Shown here one piece after another: positions 11,525 to 13,204 of a DNA stretch of 13,204 bases. The first letter of the stretch is position 1. The number at the start of each line of letters is the position of its first letter. Under the pieces are notes generated by a model. That model saw only the letters and a program-made list of their open reading frames with translations, made no database searches and was not told the DNA's origin. Origin of the DNA: Methanosarcinaceae archaeon (lineage in GTDB: Archaea; Halobacteriota; Methanosarcinia; Methanosarcinales; Methanosarcinaceae); contig JAGAEB010000025.1 in assembly GCA_017613335.1 (NCBI GenBank), positions 1 through 13,204 on the forward strand, given 5' to 3'. The translations under genes were made by a program, and so were the position numbers.

Positions 11525-13051
11525 ATGTATTCATTCGGAAAGATCATTCAGATCCATCTGTTCGGAAAAAGCCATGCGCCGGCTGTCGGATGCATCCTTG
11601 AAGGACTGCCGGCCGGCATTTCCGTCTCGTCTGAGCAGATCGCATCAGAGATGTCCCTCAGGAAACCTTCTCCTCTGATCGGAACGGCGCGGACGGAGCC
11701 GGATGAGGTCAGGATCCTCTCGGGAATCGAAAACGGCAGAACAAACGGCCTGCCGGTCACGATCATGATCGAAAACAAAAACACGGACGCCCGCGCCTAT
11801 GATAAATTCCGGACCGCGCCGCGCCCGGGTCATGCCGATATGCCCGCTCTTCTGAAAGATCCCTGTTTTGATATCCGCGGCGGCGGACAATTCTCGGGCA
11901 GAATGACGGCGCCGCTCGTTGCAGCCGGGAGCATCGCCCGTCAGTTTCTTGAAACGAAAGGCATTGAGATCGCCGCCTTCACATCATCGATCGGATCCGT
12001 CCGCACAGAACCGGCCGGAACCGTCTGCACCGCATCTCAGGAATCTCCCGGATTCGATGACATCCGGAAATCCGTCTGTTTTAAAACAAGAGCTCTCAAC
12101 GCTGAAACCGACCGGCTTTTTGAAGAAGAGATCCTCAAAGCCGCAGCAGATTCCGACAGCGTCGGCGGCATTGTCGAATGCCGGATCACCGGTCTTCCGG
12201 CCGGGTTCGGCGGCATCCGGTTCGAGGCACTCGACTGCGAGCTGGCTCACGGCATATTCGGAATTCCCGCCGTCAAAGGCATCGAATTCGGAAAAGGGTT
12301 CGGACTTGCCGGAATGCGCGGCTCCGAAAGCAATGACCCCTTCATTGTCCGTGACGGCAGGATCAGAACGGAAACGAACAACGCAGGCGGCATCCTCGGC
12401 GGAATGAGCAGCGGCTCGGACATCGTTTTCCGGGCAGTCTTCAAACCGACGCCTTCTGTCGGAAAAGAACAGAGAACAGTCAATCCTGAAACGCTCGAAG
12501 AAACGACTGTCACCGCAGGCGGCCGCCATGATCCCTGCATCGTTCCGAGAGCCGTCGCCGTCGTCGAAGCCGTCGCGGCGCTCGTCATCGCCGATCAGGT
12601 CATGAGAGAACCGGAACACAGCGCCGCCTTTGCCGAGGAAAACAGATCAGGGATCCTGCCCGGCGCCGATGATACTTCCGACAGATCCGACAGATCCGGC
12701 ACTTCCGACAGATCCGAAAAACACAGCCTTTCCGGCACATCCTGCGCCGGACTCGATATCCTCAGAGAAGAGATTGCCGCCGCAGATCTGGAAATCCTCC
12801 GCGCCATGAAAAAACGCATGGAGGCCGCCGGAAAGATCGGGCGCCTGAAAGCATCAGCGGGGCTTCCTGTCAGGAATCCCGGTGTCGAGGAAAACGTCAT
12901 CGGGCGTTGCCGCAGAGTTTCAGGAAAACTCGGACTGGATCCCGACGATTCCGAAGCGATTTTCAGGATCCTGATAAATTCTTCCGTCAATGCCCAGAAA
13001 ACGATTGCCGATGATCTGAAACACAAAAAAGACGAAGACCGGCTTTCGTAA
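11525..13051 (+). CDS. aroC: Chorismate synthase fused to AroQ-type chorismate mutase
   Basis: A 508-aa bifunctional protein. Residues 1-360 are chorismate synthase (EPSP to chorismate, reduced-flavin dependent): YSFGKIIQIHLFGKSHAPAV (His17), PRPGHADM, DIRGGGQFSGRMTAPLVAAG, SVGGIVECRI, KGIEFGKGFG, NNAGGILGGMSSG and GGRHDPCIVPRAV (His335). A Ser/Asp/Arg linker follows (about 361-408). Residues 409-495 are an AroQ-class mutase (chorismate to prephenate): LDILREEIAAADLEIL (Arg414), KKRMEAAGKIGRLKA (Arg431, Lys442), Glu455 and Gln491 fit the E. coli mutase pattern. Compared with that enzyme, Asp48 is Asn451 and Arg51 is Val454. The start is the ATG with GGAG eight bases upstream; ATG 11507 would add six residues ahead of the usual family start. 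The gene stands apart from the other aro genes, under its own probable promoter. Confidence 0.94.
   Translation: MYSFGKIIQIHLFGKSHAPAVGCILEGLPAGISVSSEQIASEMSLRKPSPLIGTARTEPDEVRILSGIENGRTNGLPVTIMIENKNTDARAYDKFRTAPRPGHADMPALLKDPCFDIRGGGQFSGRMTAPLVAAGSIARQFLETKGIEIAAFTSSIGSVRTEPAGTVCTASQESPGFDDIRKSVCFKTRALNAETDRLFEEEILKAAADSDSVGGIVECRITGLPAGFGGIRFEALDCELAHGIFGIPAVKGIEFGKGFGLAGMRGSESNDPFIVRDGRIRTETNNAGGILGGMSSGSDIVFRAVFKPTPSVGKEQRTVNPETLEETTVTAGGRHDPCIVPRAVAVVEAVAALVIADQVMREPEHSAAFAEENRSGILPGADDTSDRSDRSGTSDRSEKHSLSGTSCAGLDILREEIAAADLEILRAMKKRMEAAGKIGRLKASAGLPVRNPGVEENVIGRCRRVSGKLGLDPDDSEAIFRILINSSVNAQKTIADDLKHKKDEDRLS
12674..12715 (+). repeat. Repeat-derived linker between synthase and mutase domains
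   Basis: TCCGACAGA-type 9-bp repeats encode TSDRSDRSGTSDRSE in the linker between the chorismate synthase and chorismate mutase domains. The period keeps the frame. Confidence 0.7.
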
Positions 13052-13075
13052 TATATCCGCCCCGAACGCTTTGCC

Positions 13076-13204
13076 GCCTCACGCTTCGTTGCCTCACGCT
13101 TCGTTGCCTCACGCTTCGTTGCCTCACGCTTCGTTGCCTCACGCTTCGTTGCCTCACGCTTCGTTGCCTCACGCTTCGTTGCCTCACGCTTCGTTGCCTC
13201 ACGC
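13076..13204. repeat. 15-bp tandem array running off the window end
   Basis: Eight full copies of GCCTCACGCTTCGTT plus a 9-base partial copy start 24 bases after the aroC-aroQ stop and continue to the window edge, all identical. Because the period is a multiple of three, all frames stay open (on the minus strand as a Ser-Val-Arg-Gln-Arg repeat), but no start supports a gene. The full length is unknown. Confidence 0.95.

Noticed and set aside
12987..13202. Minus-strand ORF encoding a Ser-Val-Arg-Gln-Arg repeat
   Set aside because: It is a direct translation of the 15-bp array with no start context, and overlaps the end of the mutase domain antisense.

Overview
The window carries a complete archaeal-type shikimate pathway, from the sugar-phosphate and aspartate-semialdehyde entry step through chorismate to prephenate. 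It is an archaeon: the first two steps use the aldolase-like ADH synthase and 3-dehydroquinate synthase II instead of bacterial AroF/G and AroB, and shikimate kinase is the GHMP type instead of AroK/L. AT-rich TATA-like boxes lie ahead of the transcription units. Together with the gut-bacterial flavour of one accessory gene (a DUF6935-like protein), this suggests a host-associated euryarchaeon, perhaps of the Methanomassiliicoccales or another Thermoplasmata lineage. That placement is inference; no rRNA or methanogenesis gene is present to test it.

Layout. A class I methyltransferase gene (28-1086, minus) diverges from the aro operon across a promoter region that holds a 24-bp pyrimidine-rich repeat. 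The plus-strand operon runs aroA' (1353-2243), aroB' (2481-3617), an aroD-aroE fusion (3696-5369), GHMP shikimate kinase (5418-6479) and EPSP synthase aroA (6661-8076). It ends with a 9 x 27-bp array and a hairpin/T-tract terminator that reads both ways. Three minus-strand accessory genes follow (8545-9123, 9340-9918, 9986-11227): the first resembles DUF6935, and the other two are unrecognised proteins that may be distantly related to each other. The pathway then resumes on the plus strand with chorismate synthase fused to an AroQ-type chorismate mutase (11525-13051). A 15-bp tandem array runs off the window end.

How the genes work together. AroA' and AroB' make 3-dehydroquinate. The AroDE fusion converts it to shikimate, the kinase phosphorylates it, EPSP synthase adds enolpyruvate, and the AroC-AroQ fusion makes chorismate and rearranges it to prephenate. 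Two gene fusions join consecutive steps.

The most striking property is the density of short tandem repeats. Every shikimate-pathway gene has an in-frame, repeat-derived, hydrophilic insertion or extension in or next to it, usually where the family has a loop. Repeats in coding sequence have periods of 9, 12, 15, 18, 21 or 30 bp, all multiples of three. The intergenic spacers carry separate arrays of 24, 14, 27, 17 and 15 bp. A second puzzle is the start of EPSP synthase: the first usable ATG omits the family's first beta strand, while an open in-frame stretch upstream encodes it but has no normal start codon.
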